64,000 nucleotides of DNA. Source: Hyphomicrobiales bacterium. GTDB taxonomy: Bacteria > Pseudomonadota > Alphaproteobacteria > Rhizobiales > Xanthobacteraceae. The notes beneath the pieces were generated by a model that saw nothing but the letters and a program-made list of their open reading frames with translations, was not told the origin of the DNA and ran no database searches. The translations under genes and the position numbers were made by a program. Positions 1 to 8,122 of the stretch are shown here, piece by piece; the stretch's first letter is position 1, and the number at the start of each line of letters is the position of its first letter. The stretch lies in NCBI GenBank assembly GCA_017305535.1, contig JAFKKN010000005.1:62001-126000 (forward strand), written 5' to 3'.

Positions 1-1261
1 CGCAATGGGCGAGCAGGCGGTGGCGCTGGCCAAGGCGGTCAACTACGATTCCGCCGGCACGGTGGAGTTCGTCGCGGGGCAAGACAAGAGCTTCTATTTC
101 CTCGAGATGAATACCCGCTTGCAGGTCGAGCATCCGGTGACCGAATTGATCACCGGTATCGATCTGGTCGAGCAGATGATCCGCGTCGCCGCCGGCGAGA
201 AGCTCAAGCTGACACAAAAGGACATCACGCTGACTGGCTGGGCTGTGGAATCGCGCGTCTACGCCGAAGACCCGTTCCGCAACTTCCTGCCGTCGATCGG
301 CCGTCTGGTGAAATATCGGCCGCCGGAGGAAAGCAACGCCGACGGCATCACCGTGCGCAACGATACCGGCGTCTACGAGGGTGGCGAGATCTCGATCTAT
401 TACGATCCGATGATCGCCAAGCTCGTCACCCACGCGCCGTCGCGCGCCGCCGCCATCGAGGCGCAGTCGCAGGCGCTCGATGCGTTCTATGTCGACGGCA
501 TCCGCCACAACATTCCGTTCCTTTCGGCGCTGATGAATCATCCGCGCTGGCGGGAGGGCAATCTCTCCACCGGCTTCATCGCCGAGGAGTTTCCCAACGG
601 TTTCTCCGGCCGCGTGCCGGAAGGCGAAACGGCGCGGCGCATCGCTGCGGTCGCGGCCGCCATCGATCATGTATTCGGTGAGCGCAAGCGGCAGATTTCC
701 GGTCAGATGATCGGCCGCCCGGTGAAGCGCGAGCAGCGCCGCGCAGTGTGGCTCGACCGCGAGGAGATCGGGCTTGAGGTCGCCCGTAACGACGCGGGCG
801 CCATCGTCGTCCGCTTCGTCGATGCCGACGGCGCGCTGGGCCAGCCGCACGAACTGATGTCGTCCTGGGCGCCGGGAATGCCGGTGTGGCACGGCACGCT
901 CGACGGCGTCACGCTGGCGGTGCAGGTACGGCCGATGGACAATGGCATCCGGCTCGCGCATCAGGGCATCGAGATCACCGTCAACGTCTACACCGAGACC
1001 GAGGCCACGGCCGCCCGGCTGATGCCGATCAACACCGCTGCCGACACCGGCAAGAAGCTCCTGTGTCCGATGCCGGGACTGGTGGTGTCGATCGCCGTGA
1101 CTGAGGGGCAGGAGGTCAAGGCCGGCGAGGCGCTGGCCGTGGTCGAGGCCATGAAGATGCAGAACGTACTGCGCGCCGAGCGTGACGGCACGGTGAAGAA
1201 AATCCATACCGCGCCCGGCGCAACGCTGGCGGTGGATGCCCTGATCCTCGAATTCGCCTGA
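1..1261 (+). CDS. pccA: Acetyl/propionyl-CoA carboxylase, alpha (biotin) subunit, 5' truncated
   Basis: This is the C-terminal 419 or so codons of a biotin-dependent acyl-CoA carboxylase alpha subunit; the gene begins before the window. The visible part starts inside the biotin carboxylase domain (EMNTRLQVEHPVTE around residues 35-48 of the fragment), continues through the biotin carboxylase C-terminal domain and a linker (BT-like) domain, and ends with a biotinyl carrier domain carrying VEAMKMQN. The biotin-accepting lysine lies about 35 residues from the end, the normal place. The enzyme carboxylates acetyl- or propionyl-CoA with a beta subunit not seen here. The length and BT-like region favour propionyl-CoA carboxylase, but the substrate cannot be settled from the fragment. 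The next gene starts 9 bases downstream, so the two are probably co-transcribed. Confidence 0.93.
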   Translation, partial: AMGEQAVALAKAVNYDSAGTVEFVAGQDKSFYFLEMNTRLQVEHPVTELITGIDLVEQMIRVAAGEKLKLTQKDITLTGWAVESRVYAEDPFRNFLPSIGRLVKYRPPEESNADGITVRNDTGVYEGGEISIYYDPMIAKLVTHAPSRAAAIEAQSQALDAFYVDGIRHNIPFLSALMNHPRWREGNLSTGFIAEEFPNGFSGRVPEGETARRIAAVAAAIDHVFGERKRQISGQMIGRPVKREQRRAVWLDREEIGLEVARNDAGAIVVRFVDADGALGQPHELMSSWAPGMPVWHGTLDGVTLAVQVRPMDNGIRLAHQGIEITVNVYTETEATAARLMPINTAADTGKKLLCPMPGLVVSIAVTEGQEVKAGEALAVVEAMKMQNVLRAERDGTVKKIHTAPGATLAVDALILEFA

Positions 1262-1270
1262 GGTCGGATC

Positions 1271-2134
1271 ATGGCGTGGCGAACCCGGCGCGAGGCCCTG
1301 CGGGCGATCCTGTCGGGGAACCGCTGCGTCCGCCCGGCGTCGGTCCATGACGCGCTCTCGATCCGCATCGCCGAGGATATCGGCTTCGAGGTCGGAATGC
1401 TGGGCGGCTCGGTAGCGTCGCTGGCGGTGCTGGGCGATCCCGACCTGACCCTGATCACGCTGACCGAACTGGCCGAGCAGGTGCGGCGGATGTCGCGCGC
1501 GGCGTCGCTGCCGGTGCTGATCGACGCCGACCACGGCTACGGCAATGCCCTCAACGTGCGGCGCACCGTCGAGGAACTGGATGCCGCCGGCGCGGCGGGG
1601 TTGACCATCGAGGACACGCTGCTGCCGCAGGCGTTCGGGCAGGCGAAGCCGCAACTGATTGCGGTGGAGGAAGGCGTCGGCAAGATGAAGGCCGCGTGCG
1701 AGGCCCGCCGCGATCCGTCGCTGGTCGTGATCGGTCGCACCGGTGCCGCCGGCATCACTTCGGTTGCGGACGCCATCGCCCGTGCGCAAGCCTATGAGGC
1801 CACCGGCGTCGACGCGCTGTTCTTCACCGGCATCAAGATCCGCGCCGATCTCGAAGCGATCGTGGCTGCGACCCGGCTACCGATCGTGCTCGGCAGTCCC
1901 GGCGACGCGATCAGCGATGGCGATTATCTCGGCAGCCAGCGGGTGCGAATCGCGGTGCAGGGCCACGCGCCGATCGCTGCAGCGGTTCAGGCCGTCCACG
2001 ACACGCTTCAGGCGATCTATCAGGGTACTCCGCCCAAGCAATTGAAAAACATCGCCTCGTCCGATCTGATGGGACGTGTCAGCCGCAGCAGGAACTTTGC
2101 ACGGCGCGCGGCGGACTTTCTCGGGTTGAAGTGA
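1271..2134 (+). CDS. Isocitrate lyase/PEP mutase superfamily protein, probable oxaloacetate decarboxylase
   Basis: The 287-residue protein is a TIM-barrel member of the isocitrate lyase/PEP mutase superfamily. DADHGYGN at residues 85-92 and IEDTLLP at 113-119 are the metal-binding and active-site loops of this family. The KKCGH signature of true isocitrate lyase is absent, and the overall pattern matches the alphaproteobacterial and pseudomonad group characterised as oxaloacetate decarboxylase, which gives pyruvate and CO2. It starts with ATG 9 bases after the carboxylase gene, so it may share that transcript and link C3/C4 metabolism to propionyl-CoA carboxylation. Related C-C lyases (methylisocitrate lyase, carboxyvinyl-phosphonate mutase) are less likely but not excluded. 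Confidence 0.8.
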   Translation: MAWRTRREALRAILSGNRCVRPASVHDALSIRIAEDIGFEVGMLGGSVASLAVLGDPDLTLITLTELAEQVRRMSRAASLPVLIDADHGYGNALNVRRTVEELDAAGAAGLTIEDTLLPQAFGQAKPQLIAVEEGVGKMKAACEARRDPSLVVIGRTGAAGITSVADAIARAQAYEATGVDALFFTGIKIRADLEAIVAATRLPIVLGSPGDAISDGDYLGSQRVRIAVQGHAPIAAAVQAVHDTLQAIYQGTPPKQLKNIASSDLMGRVSRSRNFARRAADFLGLK

Positions 2135-2148
2135 CACGGTGACGTGAC

Positions 2149-2445
2149 ATGGCGGTGGTCACCCACGTTTCGATTCGCGGGCGGGTACAGGGCGTCGGCT
2201 ACCGTGCCTGGACGGCGGACGAGGCGCGGCGCAGGGGCCTTGAAGGCTGGGTACGTAACCGCCGCGACGGCTCCGTCGAAGCGGTGTTCGCTGGAGCCGA
2301 GAACATCGTCGCGGATATGCTCGCGGCCTGCCGTCGCGGTCCGTCATCGGCACGGGTGGACGCGGTGGATGCGAGCCCCGCCAGCGACGAGATGCTGAAC
2401 CTGCGAGCGGCGGGCGAGCGTTTTTCGCTTCTTCCCACACTCTAG
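2149..2445 (+). CDS. acyP: Acylphosphatase
   Basis: This 98-residue protein hydrolyses acyl phosphates such as acetyl phosphate or carbamoyl phosphate in the cytoplasm. The family signature GRVQGVGYR is near residues 11-19, including the catalytic arginine, followed by GWVRNRRDGSVEAVFAG, which contains the catalytic asparagine. Length is usual for the family. It begins 14 bases after the upstream lyase-family gene on the same strand, so it is likely the last gene of that transcript. It converges on lipB; the 31-base gap contains a 12-base palindrome (AGGATTAATCCT). Confidence 0.93.
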   Translation: MAVVTHVSIRGRVQGVGYRAWTADEARRRGLEGWVRNRRDGSVEAVFAGAENIVADMLAACRRGPSSARVDAVDASPASDEMLNLRAAGERFSLLPTL

Positions 2446-2476
2446 GATTAATCCTCAAGCCGCTGGGATCACGAAT

Positions 2477-3205
2477 CTATCCGACTAGATCGGTGGTGCG
2501 TGCCTTAACCGGTCCGAACAATTCCTCGAACGCTTGCCGGAGTGCGACGTCGACATCCTCCATCGTCGCCAGATGGCCGAGATCGACCAGACTGGTGACG
2601 CCGTAGCGCGGGTCGGCGATGCCGCACGGCACGATGGCATTGAAATGACTGAGATCCGGCTCGACGTTGATGGCGATGCCGTGCAGTGACACCCAGCGCT
2701 TGAGTCGGACGCCGATGGCCGCGATCTTATCCTCACAGCCGGGGCCTTTATCCGGCCGTGCTACCCAGACACCGACGCGGTCCTCACGCCGCTCACCTTT
2801 CACGTTGAAGGCGGCGAGCGTCCGGATGATCAGGGCCTCCAGGCTCGCGACATAGGCCCGGACATCGGGGCGTCGGCGCTTGAGGTCCAGCATCAGGTAA
2901 GCCACCCGCTGGCCGGGCCCATGATAGGTCAGTTGCCCGCCGCGTCCGGTCTGGAAAAGCGGGAACCGGGCGTCCAGCAGGTCGGTGTCGTGGCCACTGG
3001 TGCCGGAGGTGTAAAGCGGCGGATGTTCGAGCAGCCAGACCAGTTCCGGCGCCTGTCCGGCGGCGATCGCTGCGGCGCGGGCTTCCATCTCGGCGACGGC
3101 ATCGGGGTAGGCGACCTGCGACGACGCGATTCGCCAATCCACCGGCGCCACGCCGTCGGACGGGGAAAACGGCATCAGATCGAGGTCGTCGCGGCTGTTA
3201 ACCAT
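2477..3205 (-). CDS. lipB: Octanoyltransferase, lipoate biosynthesis
   Basis: LipB transfers the octanoyl group from octanoyl-ACP to the lipoyl domains of 2-oxoacid dehydrogenases and GcvH, the first step of de novo lipoylation. The 242-residue protein has the signature [12 protein letters not shown] at residues 88-99, the catalytic lysine at about K160 ([14 protein letters not shown]) and the catalytic cysteine C194 in IVPCGIAD. The 10-20 residue N-terminal leader and length are normal for alphaproteobacterial LipB. A CtrA-like box overlaps the start codon region of this gene on the side facing the divergent FliN-like gene. Confidence 0.96.
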   Translation of the reverse strand: MVNSRDDLDLMPFSPSDGVAPVDWRIASSQVAYPDAVAEMEARAAAIAAGQAPELVWLLEHPPLYTSGTSGHDTDLLDARFPLFQTGRGGQLTYHGPGQRVAYLMLDLKRRRPDVRAYVASLEALIIRTLAAFNVKGERREDRVGVWVARPDKGPGCEDKIAAIGVRLKRWVSLHGIAINVEPDLSHFNAIVPCGIADPRYGVTSLVDLGHLATMEDVDVALRQAFEELFGPVKARTTDLVG

Positions 3206-3213
3206 TGGCTAAC
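3198..3213. promoter_or_regulatory. CtrA-like box (TTAA-N7-CTAAC)
   Basis: The sequence reads TTAA, seven bases, CTAAC, one mismatch from the full CtrA consensus TTAA-N7-TTAAC. It lies 34 bases before the FliN-like gene and overlaps the start of lipB. Flagellar genes are classical CtrA targets in alphaproteobacteria, so a role for the FliN-like gene is plausible. This is a motif match only. Confidence 0.4.
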
Positions 3214-3246
3214 CATAAAATGGTGGGATAGCGGCAGTCATTTTGC

Positions 3247-3510
3247 ATGTGGTGGGCGTGGGTTCCGGTGCCAACTCTCGAAAAAGTCAGCGTCGATCTG
3301 ATGGTCGTTCTGGGGACGACGTCAATGCCGATCCATCAGGTGATGCGCCTCAGTCGCGGTGCCATCATTGAACTCGATGCCACCGAGCAGGATGAGGTCA
3401 AGATATTGGCCAACAACCTGCCGATCGCAAGCGGTGTGGTCATGGTGGATCGCAACCGGATCGCCGTGGAAGTCAAGCAGATGCTGCCGCGTGCACCTGA
3501 TCGCAGGTAA
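3247..3510 (+). CDS. fliN: FliM/FliN-family flagellar motor switch (SpoA-domain) protein
   Basis: The 87-residue product is almost entirely a SpoA/FliN domain: a VSVDLMVVLGTTSMP strand-turn, a VMRLSRGAIIELD helix-strand segment, and VKILANNLPIASG followed by VVMVDRNRIAVEV. FliN forms the cytoplasmic C-ring that controls rotation and export. It is shorter than canonical FliN (about 110-140 residues) because it lacks the N-terminal extension. It stands alone between lipB and tRNA-Leu, away from any other flagellar gene. The start could also be a later codon such as ATG 3301, but that would cut into the domain. A type III secretion C-ring role (HrcQ/YscQ-like) is an alternative. Confidence 0.78.
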   Translation: MWWAWVPVPTLEKVSVDLMVVLGTTSMPIHQVMRLSRGAIIELDATEQDEVKILANNLPIASGVVMVDRNRIAVEVKQMLPRAPDRR

Positions 3511-3596
3511 GTCTCGCGCGGCCCTTGTCCCGTCAACTTTGATTTGTTACAGGAGCGCCGTCGAGATGATCGGGGCAAGCCTCCGACTCTCGCAAA

Positions 3597-3681
3597 GCGC
3601 TCGTGGCGGAATTGGTAGACGCGCTGCCTTGAGGTGGCAGTGATGCAAGTCGTGGAGGTTCGAGTCCTCTCGAGCGCACCA
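3597..3681 (+). tRNA. tRNA-Leu (anticodon GAG)
   Basis: The 85-base sequence folds as a class II tRNA. Acceptor strands GCGCTCG and CGAGCGC pair, followed by discriminator A and an encoded CCA. The anticodon arm is CTGCC-TTGAGGT-GGCAG, giving anticodon GAG (Leu, CUC/CUU codons). There is a short variable arm and a GGTTCGAGTCC T-arm. Confidence 0.97.
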
Positions 3682-3711
3682 TCCTCGAAAATCTCTGGAA
3701 TCGATATCGAT

Positions 3712-3755
3712 ACGGCCGCAGGGTGTGCTTCCCTACGGCCGTTTGTTTTTGTTTT
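3712..3755 (+). terminator. Rho-independent terminator of tRNA-Leu
   Basis: An ACGGCCG/CGGCCGT stem, extended by GGG/CCC after one mismatch around a short loop, is followed by TTTGTTTTTGTTTT. It lies 30 bases after the tRNA. Confidence 0.8.
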
Positions 3756-3760
3756 GGGCT

Positions 3761-4054
3761 TTACCGGTCGACGTTGACGACCGCGCCGGTGCGCGCGTCG
3801 ATGTCGACCTCCATATAGCTTCCGGCAACGTCATAGCCCTCGATCTGCCATTCGCTGCCCCATTTATTGGTGTTCGACACGGAAATCAGTCCGAGGCCGT
3901 TGGCGATATCAACAGCTGCTTGAAGCGGGATCGGCCCGGCCTGAGCGTAGACAGGGGCCACCGGCTCCTGAATGTAGGCCAGATCCGCGGCCGATGCGGG
4001 GACAGCGAGGCCGATCATGGCCAGTGCGGCGGCGCTGATCAGATAGTTTCGCAT
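3761..4054 (-). CDS. Small exported PepSY-domain protein
   Basis: The 97-residue protein starts with a clear signal peptide (MRNYLISAAALAMIGLAVP, then ASA for cleavage). The mature part holds one PepSY-like unit: an IPLQAAVDIANGLGLISVS helix region, then strands containing WQIEGYDVAGSYMEVDIDART and GAVVNVDR. PepSY proteins are periplasmic and often act as inhibitors or sensors, but no partner is adjacent. The start at 4054 was preferred over an upstream in-frame ATG because GGAGA sits 8 bases before it and it gives a proper signal peptide. Confidence 0.8.
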   Translation of the reverse strand: MRNYLISAAALAMIGLAVPASAADLAYIQEPVAPVYAQAGPIPLQAAVDIANGLGLISVSNTNKWGSEWQIEGYDVAGSYMEVDIDARTGAVVNVDR

Positions 4055-4195
4055 GATCGTTCTCCAGCTTGACGCGATGCCGCACCCGTCAGCGACGGGT
4101 GGGCGTGTCACCGAGAACGTCTGGAAGCGAAGAGGCGTTCCGATCCTCCACGTGACCATTTGCTGGCGATCGCGTGGCGGAAAAACGGGAGCCCT

Positions 4196-5500
4196 TCAGC
4201 GTTGCAGGATGGCCGATGGTGCCAGGTTCGGCTGGGCAATCGGCTGGCTTCCGGGAATGAGGCGCGGACCGTTATCGGCGCGGACGGCACGCGGCGCACC
4301 GCGGGGACGCGATGCCACAGCCGGATGGTGCGAGACCGGCATAACGATGGGCGAAACGCCGAAGCTCACCGCGACCGCCTTTTCGGGCCTCGCGAAGATG
4401 CTCTGCGACGGTACCGGCAACGCGAGTTGGTTATTGGCGGCGTTGAGGGTGGCGTGGAACGGCGATGCGGTTTGCAGCGGCCCAATTGTCGTGCGGCGAC
4501 GATCCAGGTCATCCAGCTTGCCGCCGTGAAGGTCGGAGTCGGACAGCGCCGGTCCCGGCAGTGTTTCCGTGCTGACGAACAGGAATTTCGGCACGCGCGG
4601 CCAGTGCGCCATGGCGACGCTGGCGGCCGGTGGGTGGATATACCACTCGCGCGGCTCGGTCGGCGTCTTGGGCCGATCGGGTGTCGCGGGCACGACATGG
4701 ACGATGCGATAGCCGCGCGCCTTCAACGTTTGCAGGATGCGCGGAAGCGCCGCGACGGTGCGCGCCTGGATATCGTGCAGCAGCAGGATGCCGCGCCCCT
4801 TCGCCTCGATACGCGCGATCGCCCGGCTGTAGACTTGATCGGACGAGATACGTAACCAGTCGTCGGCGGGAAAATCCGCGCTCCACGACTGGATGCCTTT
4901 CGAGACGAGATAGTCTTCCATCACCTGACCACGGCGCAGCCCCGGCACGCGGAAGAACGGCGCGACTGCCGACGGATCGCCGAGCGCTTCGGCGGTGTGC
5001 TTGATGCCGTCGTCGATCTCCTGGCGGATGCGTTCCGGCGACATCTTTTCGAAGTGCAGCGGATGGTTCTCGCTGTGCGTGGCAATGGTGTGCCCGGCGG
5101 CGCGGACCCTGCGCACGCCTTCGGGAAATTGATGCGCCATCCGGCCGATGATGAAGAACGTCGCCTTGACGCATTCGGAGGCGAGGATTTGCAGCACCTG
5201 CGTGCTGTGCGGCGGCAATGGTCCGTCGTCGAACGTCAGCACCACCTCGTGATCCTTGAGCGGAAGCGTCTCGCGATACTGCATGGTGCCGATGCGCGGA
5301 TGCTCCATCGGATCGACCACCAGCGTGCGCGAGGTGCCGAGTGCGTTCGGATTGCCGGGGCAGACGGTGTCTGCGTGGGCAGGCGCAAGGCCGGTGGTTG
5401 CCCAGAGTCCAAGCCCGAGCGCGGCCGCGCGGCATGTGCGGCTTGCGGTACGGTCATTCGATATGGCGGGCCTTGCGGCCATGGAACTAGGCAGCATCAA
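4196..5500 (-). CDS. Exported polysaccharide deacetylase (NodB/CE4) with a long C-terminal extension
   Basis: The 434-residue protein has an N-terminal signal-like segment (residues 20-43) and a CE4 deacetylase domain over about residues 80-275. The CE4 motifs are TFDDGP (89-94), HSENH metal ligands (142-146), FFRVPG (182-187), DDW (213-215) and LLLHD (239-243), so it looks catalytically complete. Such enzymes remove acetyl or N-acetyl groups from peptidoglycan or other envelope or extracellular glycans. About 150 residues after the domain are low-complexity and rich in Pro, Ala and Arg, with no recognised fold. It lies 45 bases downstream of a paralogue on the same strand. The glycan substrate is not deducible. 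Confidence 0.85.
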   Translation of the reverse strand: MMLPSSMAARPAISNDRTASRTCRAAALGLGLWATTGLAPAHADTVCPGNPNALGTSRTLVVDPMEHPRIGTMQYRETLPLKDHEVVLTFDDGPLPPHSTQVLQILASECVKATFFIIGRMAHQFPEGVRRVRAAGHTIATHSENHPLHFEKMSPERIRQEIDDGIKHTAEALGDPSAVAPFFRVPGLRRGQVMEDYLVSKGIQSWSADFPADDWLRISSDQVYSRAIARIEAKGRGILLLHDIQARTVAALPRILQTLKARGYRIVHVVPATPDRPKTPTEPREWYIHPPAASVAMAHWPRVPKFLFVSTETLPGPALSDSDLHGGKLDDLDRRRTTIGPLQTASPFHATLNAANNQLALPVPSQSIFARPEKAVAVSFGVSPIVMPVSHHPAVASRPRGAPRAVRADNGPRLIPGSQPIAQPNLAPSAILQR

Positions 5501-5545
5501 AATTGCTTTCGAACGACAAATTAGTTCTGGCCCATGAACAGCGGC

Positions 5546-6391
5546 TTAATTGCTGCCTTGTTTGATCGGGGCGCCCTGGGCCGCGTCGGTGGCCGATCCA
5601 GCCGGCACGATATGCACAACGCGGTAGCCATGCTCGCGCAGATAGCGCAGGAACGCGGGCAACATTGCGGCAGTCTGCGCCCGGGGGTCATGCAGCAACA
5701 GGATACCCTTGCGGATCGCCTCCAGCCGCCCGGTCAGGAGCTTGAGCTGGACCTCCGGCGTCATCGGTTCCCAGTCGCTGGCCCAGAAATCGGCACCGAA
5801 CACCGCGTAATGCTTCGACTGGACGTAATTGAGCAATTCGGGCGTGGATTCGAAATACGGGAAACGGAAGAACGGCGCCGTCCGGGTCCGGCTGGGGACG
5901 CCGGCGAGCGCGGCGTTGTCGGCGTCGATACCGCGGTCGATTTCCTCCTTGGCGGCGGCGAAACCGATCCGCGCCAGATAGCGGTGCGACCATGTGTGGT
6001 GGCCGATCGTGTGTCCCTCGGCGGCAATCCGCTTCACCATCGCCGGCATCTCGTGCGCGCCCTTGCCGACCATGAAGAAGGTGGCGTGGACGCACTCGTC
6101 GCGGAGCGCCTTCAGCACGGCGGAGGTGGTCGCGGCCGGGCCGTCATCGAAGGTCAGCACGATCTCCTTGTCGTTGAGCGGCAGCGTTTGCGGGAAGCTC
6201 TTGGTGCCGACGCGCGGATACTGCGCGGGATCGACGGTGAGGATGCGCGAGGTGCCGAGCGTCCCCGGGCGTGGACAGTCCGCCGCGCGCGCGGTCGCGC
6301 CGAACGCGAGCAGGGCAACGAAGGCAGCGCAGAGCGCTGCGAGGGGCGGCTTTGCGGTAAGCGTGAGTTGCGTGCGTAGCTGGAGGATCAT
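5546..6391 (-). CDS. Exported polysaccharide deacetylase (NodB/CE4)
   Basis: The 281-residue protein starts at 6391, chosen because the resulting N-terminus is a good signal peptide ending near TARA-ADCP. It carries all CE4 motifs: TFDDGP (80-85), HTWSH (132-136), FRFPYF (175-180), SDW (205-207) and LLLHD (231-235). It is similar to the downstream 434-residue protein, including the GTLGTSRILTVDP lead-in before the domain, so the pair is a tandem duplication that diverged. It lacks the long C-terminal tail of its paralogue. It probably deacetylates an envelope glycan; the substrate is unknown. Confidence 0.88.
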   Translation of the reverse strand: MILQLRTQLTLTAKPPLAALCAAFVALLAFGATARAADCPRPGTLGTSRILTVDPAQYPRVGTKSFPQTLPLNDKEIVLTFDDGPAATTSAVLKALRDECVHATFFMVGKGAHEMPAMVKRIAAEGHTIGHHTWSHRYLARIGFAAAKEEIDRGIDADNAALAGVPSRTRTAPFFRFPYFESTPELLNYVQSKHYAVFGADFWASDWEPMTPEVQLKLLTGRLEAIRKGILLLHDPRAQTAAMLPAFLRYLREHGYRVVHIVPAGSATDAAQGAPIKQGSN

Positions 6392-6577
6392 TCTCGACCA
6401 CCGGAAGGATGCGGTATTCGCCGCCCGAAGCCCCGGATGGTCAATAGCGCCTCGGGTTCGGTGCCGGAATAGCCGTCGCGAAAAAAAACGGATGCGTGGC
6501 AGGAAGGTACCGTTCATCGGGCCTTAACGCGCATCGGCGACCATCGCGGACGGATACGGAGACGAGCGGGGGTCGCG

Positions 6578-6892
6578 ATGCAACGGCTGCGGTTGAAGGC
6601 GGATGGGCGGATCGTCGAATTGCGCGACGGTCGCGAAATCCCGCTCGCGCCGGCGATGGCTCCCGATGCTCCAAGCATGGAGACAGACACGGTTCCCGGC
6701 GTTCGTGATCTGCGCCGCCGCGCGCAGCTGACGCAGATCGAATTCGCGGCCCGGCTCGGTGTGCCGGTCGATACCATCCGCAACTGGGAGCAGGGCAAGC
6801 GCCTGCCGCGCGGCCCGGCCCGTGCGTTGCTCACGGTGATTGCGCATGCGCCGGAAACCGCGTTCGCGGCGCTCGAAGGCCGCCGCGCCTGA
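6578..6892 (+). CDS. HTH (XRE/antitoxin-like) DNA-binding protein
   Basis: The 104-residue protein has a helix-turn-helix over about residues 41-95: VRDLRRRAQLTQIEFAARLG, then VPVDTIRNWEQGKRLPRGPA. This arrangement, with a short N-terminal arm and C-terminal HTH, resembles HigA/NadS/MqsA-type antitoxins and regulators. No RelE/HigB-like toxin lies next to it: the upstream gene is a divergent deacetylase and the downstream gene is YdcF. It may therefore be a lone regulator. Target unknown. Confidence 0.72.
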   Translation: MQRLRLKADGRIVELRDGREIPLAPAMAPDAPSMETDTVPGVRDLRRRAQLTQIEFAARLGVPVDTIRNWEQGKRLPRGPARALLTVIAHAPETAFAALEGRRA

Positions 6893-6960
6893 TGCGGATG
6901 ACGCGGGACCCGGTCCTGCGGCCTGCCGGTCACGCTTGCGAACCATCGTGATGACGGTTG

Positions 6961-7782
6961 ATGTTCTTTGAAATCTCCAAGGTGCTCGGATGGATGGTCT
7001 ACCCGTCGAACTGGGTGGCACTACTATGCGTCTCTGGCGTGTTGCTATGGCTGATCGGTTGGCGGCGCTTCGGGCGCGCGCTGGCGATCTGCGGCGTGCT
7101 GGTGTTGCTGCTGTTCGGATACGCGCCCGCCGGCAATGTGCTGCTGCTGGGATTGTCGGAGCGGTTTCCAGCGTGGCACACGGACGGTCGCGATCCTGAT
7201 GGCATCATCGTGTTGGGCGGCGCGATGGAAGCCGGCAAGTCTGAGGCTCGTAGTGAGATCGAATTGAATTCGGCTGCCGAGCGCGTGCTCGCCATGCTGC
7301 AACTGGCGCGTCGATTTCCCAAGGCGCGCATCGTCTATAGCGGCGGCAGCGACGATCTGTTTCCGCCCTACATCGCCGAGGCGCCGCTCGCGGGACACTT
7401 GTTGGAGGAATTTGGCGTCGCGCGCGACCGCATCGTGATCGAGAGCGCGTCACGAACCACCTTCGAGAACGCAACCAACGTGCGCGAGCTGGTGCAGCCG
7501 CAGCGCGGTCAGCGCTGGCTGCTGGTGACGTCGGCCTGGCACATGCCGCGATCGATCGGGGCGTTCAGGGCGGTCGGATTCGACGTCGAGGCTTATCCGG
7601 TGGATTGGCGCACGCGCGGATGGCGCGATGCGTTCAAACCATTTTCAACGTCATCGATGGGGTTGGCGCAGTCCGACACCGCGATGCATGAATGGGCCGG
7701 CCTGATCGGCTACTGGTGGAGCGGGCGGATCGACGAACTCCTTCCGGGACCACGCGACGCCGCCCGCCGCGGTCAGTCCTGA
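6961..7782 (+). CDS. YdcF/ElyC-family (DUF218) membrane protein
   Basis: The 273-residue protein has two N-terminal membrane segments (about residues 15-35 and 43-65) followed by a DUF218 domain. The domain shows DGIIVLGGAME, RIVYSGGS and a C-terminal TSAWHMPRSIGAFRA segment. Members such as ElyC and SanA act in envelope biogenesis, but their biochemical role is not well defined. ATG 6961 was taken as start; a TTG immediately before it is possible. The last 10 bases overlap the convergent DUF3253 gene. Confidence 0.85.
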   Translation: MFFEISKVLGWMVYPSNWVALLCVSGVLLWLIGWRRFGRALAICGVLVLLLFGYAPAGNVLLLGLSERFPAWHTDGRDPDGIIVLGGAMEAGKSEARSEIELNSAAERVLAMLQLARRFPKARIVYSGGSDDLFPPYIAEAPLAGHLLEEFGVARDRIVIESASRTTFENATNVRELVQPQRGQRWLLVTSAWHMPRSIGAFRAVGFDVEAYPVDWRTRGWRDAFKPFSTSSMGLAQSDTAMHEWAGLIGYWWSGRIDELLPGPRDAARRGQS

Positions 7783-8063
7783 CGCGGCAAGCCCAATCGA
7801 TAGACGCCGCGAAAATCGTTCGGATCGGCGATCTTGCCTTTGCGATAGATGATCAGCCGTCCCGCCAGCGCCAGTCCGACGGCGGCGCGCCGGATTGGCA
7901 TCAGCAGCGCGTGCCAGTCGTCCTCGTCGGCGATGGCGTGGGCGATTTCCGGCGCGCTCAGCGTCTTGCCATTGGCGCGCGCCAACGCGTCGAGCAGGGC
8001 TTGTTCCAGTGTCGGTGCGGGCGATATCGAATCGGATGCAGACATGAGCTTTGCATTGCGCAT
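7773..8063 (-). CDS. DUF3253 family protein (winged-helix-like)
   Basis: The protein of 96 residues (or 90 from the second ATG at 8045) matches the short DUF3253 family: LEQALLDALARANGKTLSAP, then EIAHAI, DWHALLMPIRRAAVGLALAG and a basic RLIIYRKGK segment, as in small winged-helix proteins. Function is unknown in this family. The gene is convergent with and overlaps the YdcF gene by 10 bases and is divergent from the GST gene. Neither candidate start has a strong ribosome-binding site. Confidence 0.7.
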   Translation of the reverse strand: MRNAKLMSASDSISPAPTLEQALLDALARANGKTLSAPEIAHAIADEDDWHALLMPIRRAAVGLALAGRLIIYRKGKIADPNDFRGVYRLGLPRQD

Positions 8064-8122
8064 TGGCGGCGCGCGCGCAAGCCGTGCTAACAGAGCGCAA
8101 TGCCTCTGGGAAGGATCGCGCC

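Noticed and set aside
1271-2134. Isocitrate lyase
   Set aside because: Family is right but the KKCGH active-site signature is missing and the length is too short.
6578-6892. Toxin-antitoxin module at the HTH gene
   Set aside because: No toxin-like ORF is adjacent on either side.
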